64,000 nucleotides of DNA, taken from Stutzerimonas stutzeri. GTDB lineage: Bacteria > Pseudomonadota > Gammaproteobacteria > Pseudomonadales > Pseudomonadaceae. The stretch's first letter is position 1. The number at the start of each line of letters is the position of its first letter. The translations under genes and the position numbers were made by a program. Shown in pieces: positions 56,011-64,000 of the stretch. The DNA lies in contig NZ_POUL01000001.1 of assembly GCF_002890895.1 (NCBI RefSeq), positions 558,001 through 622,000 on the forward strand. The letters are read 5' to 3'. Below the pieces are notes generated by a model. It had not been told where the DNA came from. It did not search any database and saw only the letters and a program-made list of their open reading frames with translations.

Positions 56011-57351
56011 TCACTCTGCGGCGGGCTTTTTACGCCGTAGAGGGGCGAGCCCGTCCTGACTGACGACCGATGAAGCCGGCGCTTCGCGCTTGGCATTTTT
56101 CGGACGCTTGGCTACCGGCTTGGCTGCGACCTTCTTGTCAGCAGTCTTTTTCTTGTCGTCCTTTTTCTTCTTGGTGCCGGCGGCCTTACCCGACGCCTTG
56201 AGGTTTTTCGGGCCGCCATAGCTGCCTTTCAGCCCCTTGATCACCCGACGCTCGAAGCGCTGCTTCAGATAGCGCTCAATGCTCGACATCAGGTTCCAGT
56301 CGTTATGGCAGATCAACGAGATCGCCAGACCTTCAGCCCCGGCGCGACCGGTGCGGCCGATACGGTGCACATACTCGTCGCCCGAACGGGGCATATCGAA
56401 GTTGATCACCAGATCCAGGCCTTCGATGTCCAATCCGCGCGCGGCCACATCGGTTGCCACCAGCACCTTGACCCCGCCTTCCTTGACCCGGTCGATGGCC
56501 AGCTTGCGGTCTTTCTGATCCTTGTCACCGTGCAGAACGAAGGCCTTCACGCCCTCGGCTACCAACCGGCCATACAGACGGTCGGCCTGCACTCGGGTGT
56601 TGGTGAAAATCACGGCTTTCTTGTAGGTCTCGTTGGCCAGCAGCCAGTGCACCAGTTTTTCTTTGTGCTCGGTGTTTTCGGCCGTGATGATCTGCTGGCG
56701 CGTACCTTCATTGAGCTCGCTAACGCGGTTGAGCTGCAGGTGCAGCGGGTCCCGCAGCACGGCGGCACTCATCTCGCGTAGCGCCGCCCCGCCGCTGGTG
56801 GCCGAGAACAGCAGTGTCTGTTGGCGCTTGTCACATTCACCGACCAGCCGCTGGACGTCTTCGGCAAAGCCCATGTCGAGCATGCGGTCGGCTTCGTCAA
56901 GGATGAGCAGTTCGACATCCTTGAGGATCAGGGTGCCGGCATTGAGGTGTTCGATCATCCGCCCCGGCGTACCGATGAGGATGTCCGGCACCTTGCGCAG
57001 GATGGCGGCCTGGACCTTGAAGTCCTCGCCGCCAGTGATCATCGCCGACTTGATGAAGGTGAACTGCGAGAAGCGCTCGACTTCCTTGAGCGTTTGCTGA
57101 GCCAGCTCACGGGTCGGCAGCAGGATCAACGCACGCACATCGGTCCGCACCACGGCATCGCCGATCAACCGATTGAGCATCGGCAGGACGAAGGCGGCGG
57201 TCTTGCCGCTGCCGGTCTGGGCCGTCACCCGCAGATCACGCCCTTCCAGCGCAGGGGGAATGGCTGCCACCTGCACCGGGGTCGGCTCGACGAATTTGAG
57301 TTCGGCGACCGCCTTGAGCAGGCGTTCGTGGAGGGCGAATTGGTCAAACAA
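56011..57351 (-). CDS. DEAD-box RNA helicase
   Basis: A 446-residue helicase with all core motifs: the Q motif FVEPTPVQ, AQTGSGKTAAF (Walker A), ILDEADRMLDMGF, SATSGG and HRIGRTGRAG. The C-terminal tail after residue 380 is a Lys-rich, low-complexity RNA-binding extension (KKKKDDKKKTADKK). It resembles RhlE/SrmB relatives. The start is uncertain: GAGG 8 bases before a TTG at 57351 (MFDQFALHERLL) fits other helicases best. A GTG at 57360 and a TTG at 57369 are also open. Confidence 0.88.
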   Translation of the reverse strand: MFDQFALHERLLKAVAELKFVEPTPVQVAAIPPALEGRDLRVTAQTGSGKTAAFVLPMLNRLIGDAVVRTDVRALILLPTRELAQQTLKEVERFSQFTFIKSAMITGGEDFKVQAAILRKVPDILIGTPGRMIEHLNAGTLILKDVELLILDEADRMLDMGFAEDVQRLVGECDKRQQTLLFSATSGGAALREMSAAVLRDPLHLQLNRVSELNEGTRQQIITAENTEHKEKLVHWLLANETYKKAVIFTNTRVQADRLYGRLVAEGVKAFVLHGDKDQKDRKLAIDRVKEGGVKVLVATDVAARGLDIEGLDLVINFDMPRSGDEYVHRIGRTGRAGAEGLAISLICHNDWNLMSSIERYLKQRFERRVIKGLKGSYGGPKNLKASGKAAGTKKKKDDKKKTADKKVAAKPVAKRPKNAKREAPASSVVSQDGLAPLRRKKPAAE

Positions 57352-57531
57352 GGGTGACACCTCAAGCAAGTCGAAAAAAACGTGGCATAGAGTAACCCGT
57401 TCGACGCGCGCAGAGGCGTCTTTGTACAGCGCGGCGACAGGCTAGCCGGCCGCTACGGTCAGATGGTCAGAAAGAGAAAAGCCACCGGGCGTTCACCGCT
57501 GGCTCGGTGACGGGTGCGCGTCATGCGGACG

Positions 57532-57852
57532 TCATTGAGGCTCGCAGGTCAACTTGACGCGTAGCTTGATTACGTCGCGCTTGAATTTGGCGGTCATGGG
57601 CTTGCTCTCTCCCGCCTCGAGCGTGATACGTCGAGTGCGCGGCATTTCAGGCCCGTTGCGAAACACAGCGGTACACTCCACAGGGCCCTCACCAAAGTTC
57701 TGCAGCACCAGTCCGGCCATGTCGCGGTCGATGGTCTCGGTGCTCGCCAGCACCTCGGCGCCGTTCAGCTCTTGTTCGAGCTCCACGGGATAGCTGACGG
57801 CAACTGCGCTCAGTGGGAAGATGACAAGCGCAGCGAAGCAGAGTCTTTTCAT
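57532..57852 (-). CDS. Periplasmic hypothetical protein, 106 aa
   Basis: A small exported protein with a signal peptide ending AVAVSY. The mature part appears to be a beta sandwich, with VLQNFGEGPVECTAVFRNG and RVKLTCEPQ, and two Cys that may pair. It is divergent from the LysR gene at a 66-base spacer. Function unknown. Confidence 0.7.
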   Translation of the reverse strand: MKRLCFAALVIFPLSAVAVSYPVELEQELNGAEVLASTETIDRDMAGLVLQNFGEGPVECTAVFRNGPEMPRTRRITLEAGESKPMTAKFKRDVIKLRVKLTCEPQ

Positions 57853-57918
57853 TTGTTATGGGCTCCTCCAATTGGCGACCGCCAGCGTACCAGACCGACG
57901 CAACAGGAAAGCAATGGA

Positions 57919-58851
57919 ATGAAAGTGCCACGTGTGACCCTCGATCAATGGCGAACCCTGCAGGCCGTGGTAGACCACGGCGGCTTCGCTCAGGCCGCTG
58001 AAACGCTGCATCGCTCGCAATCTTCGGTGAGCTATACGGTGGCCCGCATGCAGGAACAGCTGGGGGTGCCGCTGCTACGCATCGAGGGTCGCAAGGCGGT
58101 GCTGACCGATGCGGGCGAGGTGCTCTTGCGCCGCTCCCGGCAACTGGTCAACCAGGCCGGTCAGCTGGAAGAACTGGCCCACCACATGGAGCAAGGCTGG
58201 GAAGCGGAGGTGCGGCTGGTCGTCGATGCCGCCTATCCCAACGCCAAACTGATCCGCGCGTTGACCGCCTTCATGCCGCAGAGCCGCGGCTGTCGGGTGC
58301 GGTTGCGCGAAGAAGTGCTGTCCGGTGTTGAAGAGGTACTCAAGGACGGCACAGCGGATCTGGCCATAAGCGGCCTGGATATCACTGGCTATCTTGGCCA
58401 GGAACTGGGCACCGTCGAATTCGTCGCCGTCGCCCACCCCAACCACTCGTTGCATCAACTGCAGCGCAAACTCAGCGTTCAGGATCTTCAAAGTCAGATG
58501 CAGGTGGTGGTGCGCGATTCCGGCCAGCGGCAACCGCGCGACATCGGCTGGCTGGGCGCCGAACAGCGCTGGACGGTCGGCAGCCTGGCCACTTCGGTCG
58601 GCTTCGTCAGCAGCGGCCTGGGCTTTGCCTGGCTGCCCCGCCACATGATCCATCGCGAACTGGCCGAAGGTGCTCTGAAGCCGCTGCCACTGGTCCAGGG
58701 CAGCATTCGCCGGCCGCTTTTCTACCTCTACACTAACCCCGACAAACCGCTCGGCCCGGCCACACAGATTCTCATCGACCTGATCAGGACGTACGATGCA
58801 CAAGCGCAATCGCCTGTTCAGCCGGTAAGTAATCACTCGCACGATGGCTGA
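57919..58851 (+). CDS. LysR-family transcriptional regulator
   Basis: A 310-residue regulator. The N-terminal winged helix-turn-helix (residues 6-65) has TLQAVVDHGGFAQAAETLHRSQSSVSYTVARMQ. The substrate-binding domain covers about 95-295. AGGAAAG lies 10 bases before the ATG at 57919. It is divergent from the small periplasmic gene, but LysR proteins also often act elsewhere. The inducer is unknown. Confidence 0.9.
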   Translation: MKVPRVTLDQWRTLQAVVDHGGFAQAAETLHRSQSSVSYTVARMQEQLGVPLLRIEGRKAVLTDAGEVLLRRSRQLVNQAGQLEELAHHMEQGWEAEVRLVVDAAYPNAKLIRALTAFMPQSRGCRVRLREEVLSGVEEVLKDGTADLAISGLDITGYLGQELGTVEFVAVAHPNHSLHQLQRKLSVQDLQSQMQVVVRDSGQRQPRDIGWLGAEQRWTVGSLATSVGFVSSGLGFAWLPRHMIHRELAEGALKPLPLVQGSIRRPLFYLYTNPDKPLGPATQILIDLIRTYDAQAQSPVQPVSNHSHDG

Positions 58852-58914
58852 GGCACCTTGCTACCGGCCTGCATAGACGGGCAGACCCAGGCTTACCCAT
58901 ATCAGGAATAGACC

Positions 58915-59466
58915 ATGAAACGACTCGTACTTGCCGCCTGCTCACTGCTGCTCGCCGGCAACCTCCTCGCTGCGGAGAATCCTCACGTACTGCTGAACAC
59001 CAGCATGGGCGAAATTGAAATCGAACTTGAGGCCGAAAAGGCCCCGGTCAGCGTGAAGAATTTTCTCGAGTACGTCGAAAGCGGCTACTACGACGGCACT
59101 GTCTTTCACCGCGTGATCCCAGGCTTCATGATCCAGGGAGGCGGCTTCAACGAAGGCCTGAGCCAGAAGAAGACCCGCGCGCCCATCAAGAACGAAGCCG
59201 ACAACGGACTGCACAACGTACGCGGCACGCTGGCCATGGCTCGTACGCAGAACGTCGACTCAGCCACGAGTCAGTTCTTCATCAACCACCGCGACAATGA
59301 CTTTCTCGACCATGGCAGCCGCGACTTCGGCTATGCAGTGTTCGCCAAGGTGGTCCGCGGCATGGATGTGGTCGACCAGATCGCTCAGGTGCCCACCGGC
59401 AACCGCAGCATGATGCAGAACGTGCCGCTGACGCCGGTCAAGATCATCTCTGCGAAGAAACTCTGA
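58915..59466 (+). CDS. ppiA: Periplasmic peptidyl-prolyl isomerase PpiA
   Basis: A 183-residue cyclophilin that isomerises proline bonds in periplasmic proteins. The signal peptide ends near [22 protein letters not shown] holds the catalytic Arg and neighbouring core, and [14 protein letters not shown] the Phe and Asn pocket. Length and order match E. coli PpiA closely. It stands before the ferritin-like gene, 69 bases apart. Confidence 0.93.
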   Translation: MKRLVLAACSLLLAGNLLAAENPHVLLNTSMGEIEIELEAEKAPVSVKNFLEYVESGYYDGTVFHRVIPGFMIQGGGFNEGLSQKKTRAPIKNEADNGLHNVRGTLAMARTQNVDSATSQFFINHRDNDFLDHGSRDFGYAVFAKVVRGMDVVDQIAQVPTGNRSMMQNVPLTPVKIISAKKL

Positions 59467-59535
59467 CCGTTCGACCTCGGTCGACAATGTGCACGGCAGC
59501 CGCCGTGCACCGGCTTGCTGAACAGGAGACCTGAC

Positions 59536-59949
59536 ATGAGTGAACAGAACCCGCTGAACACCACGGAAGGGGAAGCAAAACTGCTCCAGGACCTGCTGAG
59601 CGCGGAGCGTGCCGGGGCCAAAGTCGCCGGTGAAAGCCTGCAGCAGTGCAACGATCCAACCCAGCAAAAATTACTCGAGCAGATCCGCCAGGGCGAGGTC
59701 GACAGCTGCCGGCTAGTGCTCAACTGCATGAACCACCTGAACATCGAGCCCAACCGCGAGACCGGCGCGTTTTACGGCAAGGCGATGGCTATCGAATCGC
59801 TTGATGAGCGCCTGACCTTCGTCGACCGCGGTCAGCAATGGGTGATCCGCAAGCTGCGAGAATACCTGCCTGGCTGCAACGATGCCTTCGTCCGCACCGA
59901 GCTGGAAAAAATGCTCAAGATTCACGAGATCAACAGCCAGGCGGCCTGA
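59536..59949 (+). CDS. DUF6306-like ferritin-type protein
   Basis: A 137-residue helical protein. Residues 15-50 (EGEAKLLQDLLSAERAGAKV) and 120-133 resemble a four-helix ferritin-like bundle as in DUF6306. It lacks a full set of clear metal ligands, so a function is not claimed. GGAG lies 7 bases before the ATG at 59536; an earlier ATG lacks it. Confidence 0.75.
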   Translation: MSEQNPLNTTEGEAKLLQDLLSAERAGAKVAGESLQQCNDPTQQKLLEQIRQGEVDSCRLVLNCMNHLNIEPNRETGAFYGKAMAIESLDERLTFVDRGQQWVIRKLREYLPGCNDAFVRTELEKMLKIHEINSQAA

Positions 59950-59979
59950 TGCCTGGCTCGTTGGGCAGACCAGTGTCTA

Positions 59980-60876
59980 TCAGCCGCTGGCGCCATCCCA
60001 ATAGCGCTGCCAGCGCGCCACCAGCTCCTTCGGTGCCTCCGCGTAGATTTCCTCGCCCAGCTTGAGCGCGGCGCTCTGCAACTCGCTGCGGCGCTCGGCT
60101 ACGGCTGTGCCGAGTCGCTCACGCAGCGTGTCGTCACCGAACAACGCTGGTTGAGCCTGCATCAGTTCCGTCATCATCGCCAGGTCGTGGTCATCGCCAA
60201 GCAGATCTGCCAGTTCCTTGAGCGAGTCGCTGCGCAGCTGCATCAATTTCGGCCAGCTCGGCGCCAGTAAGCGCGTCTGGTACCAGTGATCCTTGACCCG
60301 CTTGCGCCACTGGTGGAGCTGCTCGTCGCTGAGATCGTGCCGGGCCTTGGCCAGCTCAGCACAACCGTCGGCGTAGGTGCGCTTGACGCCGCCAGCCAGC
60401 AAGTCGAAGCCTTTCGTACGGAGCGGCCAGGTGTCGACACAGCTGCGCGCATCCTGCAGCTGATCGATGACCTTGCCGATGCGCGTATCGAGATCGGTAG
60501 CGCCGCTTTCAGTCTGCTTCGCCCGCGCCTGCAGGCGACGTCGGGTCTTTTTGAAATCTGCCTCGGCGAACAGGCTCGGAAATCGCTTTGCCAGGGCATC
60601 CCAACTTTCCAGCATGGCCGTCGCATCACGCGACTCGGCCAGGGCGCGGCCCAGATCCCGCAAACGATGGTTTTCACGCTGGAACTCGTCCCCCAGCGGC
60701 TTGCGTACCAGACGCAGCAGCGCCCGCAGCTCCTTGAACCGCTTACGCGCCTGATGCACCCCTTCGGCGCGTTCTTCAGGTGCAACGCTCAGCGCCTCAA
60801 TGGCCTTGTCGATGCCCTGCCGAGCGACTTTTCGCACCTCGGCTGCAGGGTCTTGCGGACGCAGCTTGTAGACCAT
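59980..60876 (-). CDS. CHAD domain protein
   Basis: A 298-residue alpha-helical protein of the CHAD family, which binds inorganic polyphosphate. The repeated basic pattern VHQARKRFKELRALLRLVRK and LHQWRKRVKDHWYQ carries the conserved His, Arg and Lys. The start at 60876 (MVYKLRP) has GGGAG 6 bases upstream. No CYTH or polyphosphate kinase gene is adjacent. It is convergent with the ferritin-like gene. Confidence 0.87.
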   Translation of the reverse strand: MVYKLRPQDPAAEVRKVARQGIDKAIEALSVAPEERAEGVHQARKRFKELRALLRLVRKPLGDEFQRENHRLRDLGRALAESRDATAMLESWDALAKRFPSLFAEADFKKTRRRLQARAKQTESGATDLDTRIGKVIDQLQDARSCVDTWPLRTKGFDLLAGGVKRTYADGCAELAKARHDLSDEQLHQWRKRVKDHWYQTRLLAPSWPKLMQLRSDSLKELADLLGDDHDLAMMTELMQAQPALFGDDTLRERLGTAVAERRSELQSAALKLGEEIYAEAPKELVARWQRYWDGASG

Positions 60877-60931
60877 GACAACTCCCATTCAGGCCCGCTG
60901 CCACGCTCAGGCAGCAGGCATGACGGGCGAT

Positions 60932-62197
60932 TCAACCGTAGCGCTTGCGCGCCTCGATGGCCAGGCCGCTACCGATGCTGCCGAAGCGATTGCCTTCGAC
61001 ATGGCGCGCCCGCGGCAGCAAAGCGGCGACGCTCTGGCGCAGCGCAGGGATCGCGCTGGAACCACCGGTAAAGAAGACCGTGTCGATGTCCTCATGCTTG
61101 AGCCCAGCACTCATCAGCAATTGACTGACATTGGCGCGGATTCGTTCGAGCAGGGGGTCGATCGCCGTTTCGAATACAGAACGTGTGAGGGTGGCTTCAA
61201 GGCCGGGTTCGATTCGCGCGAAGTCGATCTGGAAGCGTTCATGGTCAGTCAGCTCGATCTTGCCCTGTTCTACCTGCATCGCCAGCCAGTGCCCGGCGCG
61301 CTGTTCGATCAGACTGAACAGCCGGTCGATTCCGGTGGGGTCGACGATGTCGTAGCGCATGCTTTGTAGCGCACGCAGCGAAGCTGGCGCATACACCGCG
61401 TTGATCGTGTGCCAGGTCGCCAGGTTGAGGTGGGTGCTGGTGGGCATCGGCGCGTCGCTTTTCATCCGGCTGCCGTATCCGAACAGCGGCATCACGCCCT
61501 GCAGGCTGAGCTGCTTGTCGAAATCGGTACCGCCGATATGCACGCCCGAGGTGGCGAGGATATCGTCCTGACGGTCATCGATCTGACGACGTTCCGGCGC
61601 CAGCCGCACCAGCGAGAAGTCCGAGGTGCCGCCGCCGATGTCGACGATCAGTACCCGCTCTTCCCGCTCGATGCGCGACTCGTAGTCGAACGCTGCGGCG
61701 ATGGGTTCGTATTGAAACGAGACATCCTTGAAGCCGATCTTCCGGGCAGCCGCAGCCAGGGTATCGGCCGCTTCCTTGTCTGCCTGCGGATCGTCGTCGA
61801 CGAAAAACACCGGACGGCCCAGCACCACCTCATCGAATGCGCGCCCGGCCTGGTTTTCCGCGCGCTGTTTGAGCGTGCTCAGGAACAATCCGAGGATGTC
61901 CTTGAACGGCATCGCGCTGCCCAGCACGGTGGTTTCGCTCTTCAGCAATTTGGAGCCCAGCAGGCTCTTGAGCGAGCGCATCAGGCGCCCTTCGTAGCCC
62001 TCAAGGTATTCGGACAGGGCCAGACGACCGTACACCGGACGACGCTCCTCGACGTTGAAGAACACCACCGAGGGCAGGGTTTGCTGATCGCCTTCCAGGG
62101 TCAGCAGCGGCTCAGCGTCGGGACGCCACCAGCCGACCGTGGAGTTGGAGGTGCCGAAGTCGATGCCGCAGGCGCGGGCGGGGGACGAGTTGTGCAT
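60932..62197 (-). CDS. yegD: Hsp70-type chaperone YegD-like
   Basis: A 421-residue actin/Hsp70-fold ATPase lacking the substrate-binding domain of DnaK, as in YegD (about 450). Phosphate loops are GIDFGTSNSTVG and VDIGGGTSDF, and the adenosine loop is FFTGGSSAIPAL. The ATG at 62197 starts MHNSSPARACG. Its role is not well defined; it sits alone between MFS and CHAD genes. Confidence 0.88.
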   Translation of the reverse strand: MHNSSPARACGIDFGTSNSTVGWWRPDAEPLLTLEGDQQTLPSVVFFNVEERRPVYGRLALSEYLEGYEGRLMRSLKSLLGSKLLKSETTVLGSAMPFKDILGLFLSTLKQRAENQAGRAFDEVVLGRPVFFVDDDPQADKEAADTLAAAARKIGFKDVSFQYEPIAAAFDYESRIEREERVLIVDIGGGTSDFSLVRLAPERRQIDDRQDDILATSGVHIGGTDFDKQLSLQGVMPLFGYGSRMKSDAPMPTSTHLNLATWHTINAVYAPASLRALQSMRYDIVDPTGIDRLFSLIEQRAGHWLAMQVEQGKIELTDHERFQIDFARIEPGLEATLTRSVFETAIDPLLERIRANVSQLLMSAGLKHEDIDTVFFTGGSSAIPALRQSVAALLPRARHVEGNRFGSIGSGLAIEARKRYG

Positions 62198-62325
62198 GTG
62201 CGGTCCGGACTGCCAAAAACGGCCGCGCAGTTTATGCGAGCCGGCCGGCAAATGCAGGCCAATCGTCGGCGATCTCAACCAAGCAAACCACTGCGACAGC
62301 CGTGTGCTGTCGCAGCGGCGTGCCG

Positions 62326-63672
62326 TTAGGCGAGTGCCGGCTCGGCAGCGGCTGCGGAGTCAGTCATGCCGTCCGTCATGCGCTTGGAGTCATGGCAGAA
62401 GGTGCGCGATGCCTGGAACAGGAACACCATGGTCAGCAGCAGGGAGGCTGGAATCAGGTACATGGCCCCGTGCAGACCTTCGGCCCGGAACACTTCACTC
62501 ATCTCACTGGCGCCTGCGGCAAGCATTGCCGACTCGGCGAAATGGTCCGACAGCAGCCCCACTACCACTGTGCCCATGCCGCCGCCCAGCAGATAGAGCC
62601 CGGCGAAGAACAGCGCCATGGCGGTCGCACGCAGACGCGGCTCGACGACGTCCTGGATGGCGGTGTAGACGCAGGTGTAGAAGTTGTAGGAGAACAGCCA
62701 GCCGATACTGAAGACCGCGACGAACACGCCAACCTCGATCCGTCCGGCGAGCAATGCGTAACCGGTCAGAGCGGTGGCGATGAGCATGCTCACGGCGGCG
62801 AAGATAAGACGGCCACGAGCGAAGCGCTGGTGGATCTTGTCCGCGACCCAACCGCCGAGGGTCAACCCGATCAAGCCAGTCAAGCCGACGATCACCCCAG
62901 TGGCGATCGAGGCCTCCACCAGCGGCACCGCGTGGTAGCGCATCAGCAGCGGCACCATGAACGCGTTGCAGGCGTAGGTGGCGAAATTGAACGCCAGCCC
63001 TGCCAGCACCAGCCACCAGAAGGTGCGGATCGCAAACACTTTGCGAATCGGCTGCTCTACCGGCGTCTGCGAAACCTTCACCGTTTCCGCCGCACCACGC
63101 TGTGGCTCCTTGACGAAAAAGATGAACAGCGCCAGCACCAGCCCAGGCACTGCCGCAATGAAGAATGGCGCGCGCCAGCTGCCGAAGTACTCCACCATCG
63201 AGCCGATGGTGAAAAAGGCCAGCAACAGCCCCAGCGGCAGACCGAGCATGAAGATGCCCATCGCCCGAGCCCGCTTGTGCGCCGGGAACAGGTCGCCGAT
63301 CAGCGAGTTGGCAGCGGGCGCATAGCTGGCCTCACCGATGCCGATGCCCATGCGTACCAGCAGAAAGGTCCAGAAATTCCAGGCCAGGCCGTTGACGGCG
63401 GTCAGGCCGCTCCAGACGGTCAGGCCCCAGCCCATGATCTTGCGCCGCGAGCCGATGTCGGCCATGCGGCCCAGCGGCACGCCGGCGATCGCATAGATGA
63501 TGGTGAAGGCAGTGCCGATCAGGCCCAACTGGAAATCGTTGAGGTCCCACTCCAGGCGGATCGGCTCGGCAATGATCGCCGGGATGGTGCGGTCGAAGAA
63601 ATTGAACAGGTTGGCCAGAAACAGCAGGAACAGGACGCGCCAGGCGTTCGCGGCTTGGGTGGATGGCTGCAT
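62326..63672 (-). CDS. MFS transporter
   Basis: A 448-residue permease with twelve predicted helices. The loop 2-3 motif GVPLGRMADIGSRRK and helix 4 RMGIGIGEASYAPAANSLIGD match the spinster-like/organic anion branch of the major facilitator superfamily. It is 126 bases downstream of a hydroxypyruvate isomerase gene on the same strand, so it might carry a small organic acid, but that is inference. Confidence 0.88.
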   Translation of the reverse strand: MQPSTQAANAWRVLFLLFLANLFNFFDRTIPAIIAEPIRLEWDLNDFQLGLIGTAFTIIYAIAGVPLGRMADIGSRRKIMGWGLTVWSGLTAVNGLAWNFWTFLLVRMGIGIGEASYAPAANSLIGDLFPAHKRARAMGIFMLGLPLGLLLAFFTIGSMVEYFGSWRAPFFIAAVPGLVLALFIFFVKEPQRGAAETVKVSQTPVEQPIRKVFAIRTFWWLVLAGLAFNFATYACNAFMVPLLMRYHAVPLVEASIATGVIVGLTGLIGLTLGGWVADKIHQRFARGRLIFAAVSMLIATALTGYALLAGRIEVGVFVAVFSIGWLFSYNFYTCVYTAIQDVVEPRLRATAMALFFAGLYLLGGGMGTVVVGLLSDHFAESAMLAAGASEMSEVFRAEGLHGAMYLIPASLLLTMVFLFQASRTFCHDSKRMTDGMTDSAAAAEPALA

Positions 63673-63798
63673 GACGTCGCTCTCGATTTATTGTTATGCA
63701 CCGGCCGTGTGCCGACCGGTTCTCGAAACTGACTCTAGGGTTCTCGCAGGCGTCTGTCTGTCACCATCATTTTCGCTGATGCCGGTCGATGCGACGGT

Positions 63799-64000
63799 TC
63801 AGCTTTGCTGCCAAGCCTCCAGCCAGCCAAGGCCGGTCGAAGTATCCGGGCTGTCGGGGCGGTATTCCGCCGCCAACCAGCCGGTGTAGCCCACCGATCG
63901 CAAGGCGTCGAGCAACGGCCCGAAAGCTATCGAGCCCGTGCCGGGCGCCCCGCGGCCAGGACAGTCGGCAAACTGCACATGCCCGGTCCGGGCGCCAAGC
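63799..64000 (-). CDS. hyi: Hydroxypyruvate isomerase (5' part beyond window)
   Basis: The last 66 codons of a TIM-barrel isomerase; the start lies beyond base 64000. The sequence GHVQFADCPGRGAPGTG, then AFGPLLDALRSVGYTGW and LAAEYRPDSP, matches the C-terminus of Hyi, which interconverts hydroxypyruvate and tartronate semialdehyde in glyoxylate use. The ASP/GLU metal ligands in part lie outside. A linked glyoxylate carboligase may stand next to it outside the window. Confidence 0.82.
   Translation of the reverse strand, partial: LGARTGHVQFADCPGRGAPGTGSIAFGPLLDALRSVGYTGWLAAEYRPDSPDTSTGLGWLEAWQQS

Noticed and set aside
62302..63732. 476-codon plus-strand frame across the MFS gene
   Set aside because: Very rich in His, Gln and Arg, which is typical of the complement of a membrane-protein gene.

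Overview
The window is GC-rich (about 62%) chromosomal DNA of a Pseudomonas-type gammaproteobacterium, most likely of the Pseudomonas stutzeri (Stutzerimonas) group. The pointers are gene content and order: an hrpA, fadD1, fadD2, MaoC hydratase, alkB-like, rapA run that recalls the PA3297-PA3308 neighbourhood of P. aeruginosa, a secreted M28 aminopeptidase like PaAP, a CcoM-type small cbb3 oxidase subunit under ANR boxes, and Pseudomonas-type REP sequences. No tRNA, rRNA, CRISPR array, prophage or complete insertion sequence was seen. The identification is inference from recognised families, not from a database search.

Layout. 1-6 kb: a partial alpha/beta hydrolase, several small conserved proteins, a DUF445 membrane protein, and an overlapping three-gene ABC importer of the taurine/sulfonate/nitrate type. 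6-10 kb: a HIT protein, an A/T-richer HEPN-like gene that looks acquired, a glutathione transferase, and an ECF sigma/anti-sigma pair with a DUF3455 gene. 10.0-10.9 kb: a non-coding stretch with a hexamer repeat and a perfect palindrome of two consensus DnaA boxes. 10.9-19.1 kb: an acyltransferase-like membrane protein, a GlxA-type regulator divergent from an isochorismatase-family hydrolase, a Mut7-C protein, a TauE/SafE exporter, RNase Z, and a Fur-boxed TonB-dependent siderophore receptor. 19.2-30.7 kb: HrpA, two coupled lipoproteins, an M28 aminopeptidase, and two tandem Cache chemoreceptors with almost identical signalling halves. 30.8-39.3 kb: fadD1/fadD2, a divergent MaoC hydratase, a frameshifted chemoreceptor, ccoM with two ANR boxes, and an AlkB-like dioxygenase cluster. 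39.4-47.1 kb: RapA and a very long Lhr-type helicase. 47.2-55.1 kb: a small protein, a short-chain dehydrogenase, an egtB-egtD-subtilase operon, and a secreted GH5 glycosidase with three N-terminal repeats. 55.1-64.0 kb: small proteins, a DEAD-box helicase, a LysR regulator, a periplasmic cyclophilin, a ferritin-like protein, a CHAD protein, a YegD-like Hsp70, an MFS transporter, and the end of a hydroxypyruvate isomerase.

The most unusual signals are these. Two REP doublets (REPIN-like) are translated in frame inside the Lhr helicase, and a different REP-like palindrome sits in frame inside HrpA. The GH5 enzyme carries an unassigned module repeated three times behind a structured 5' leader. 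A subtilase whose catalytic Asp position is Glu is translationally coupled to the ergothioneine genes. A DnaA-box palindrome lies far from any recognisable dnaA. The 36-residue ccoM gene is easily missed by automatic calling.
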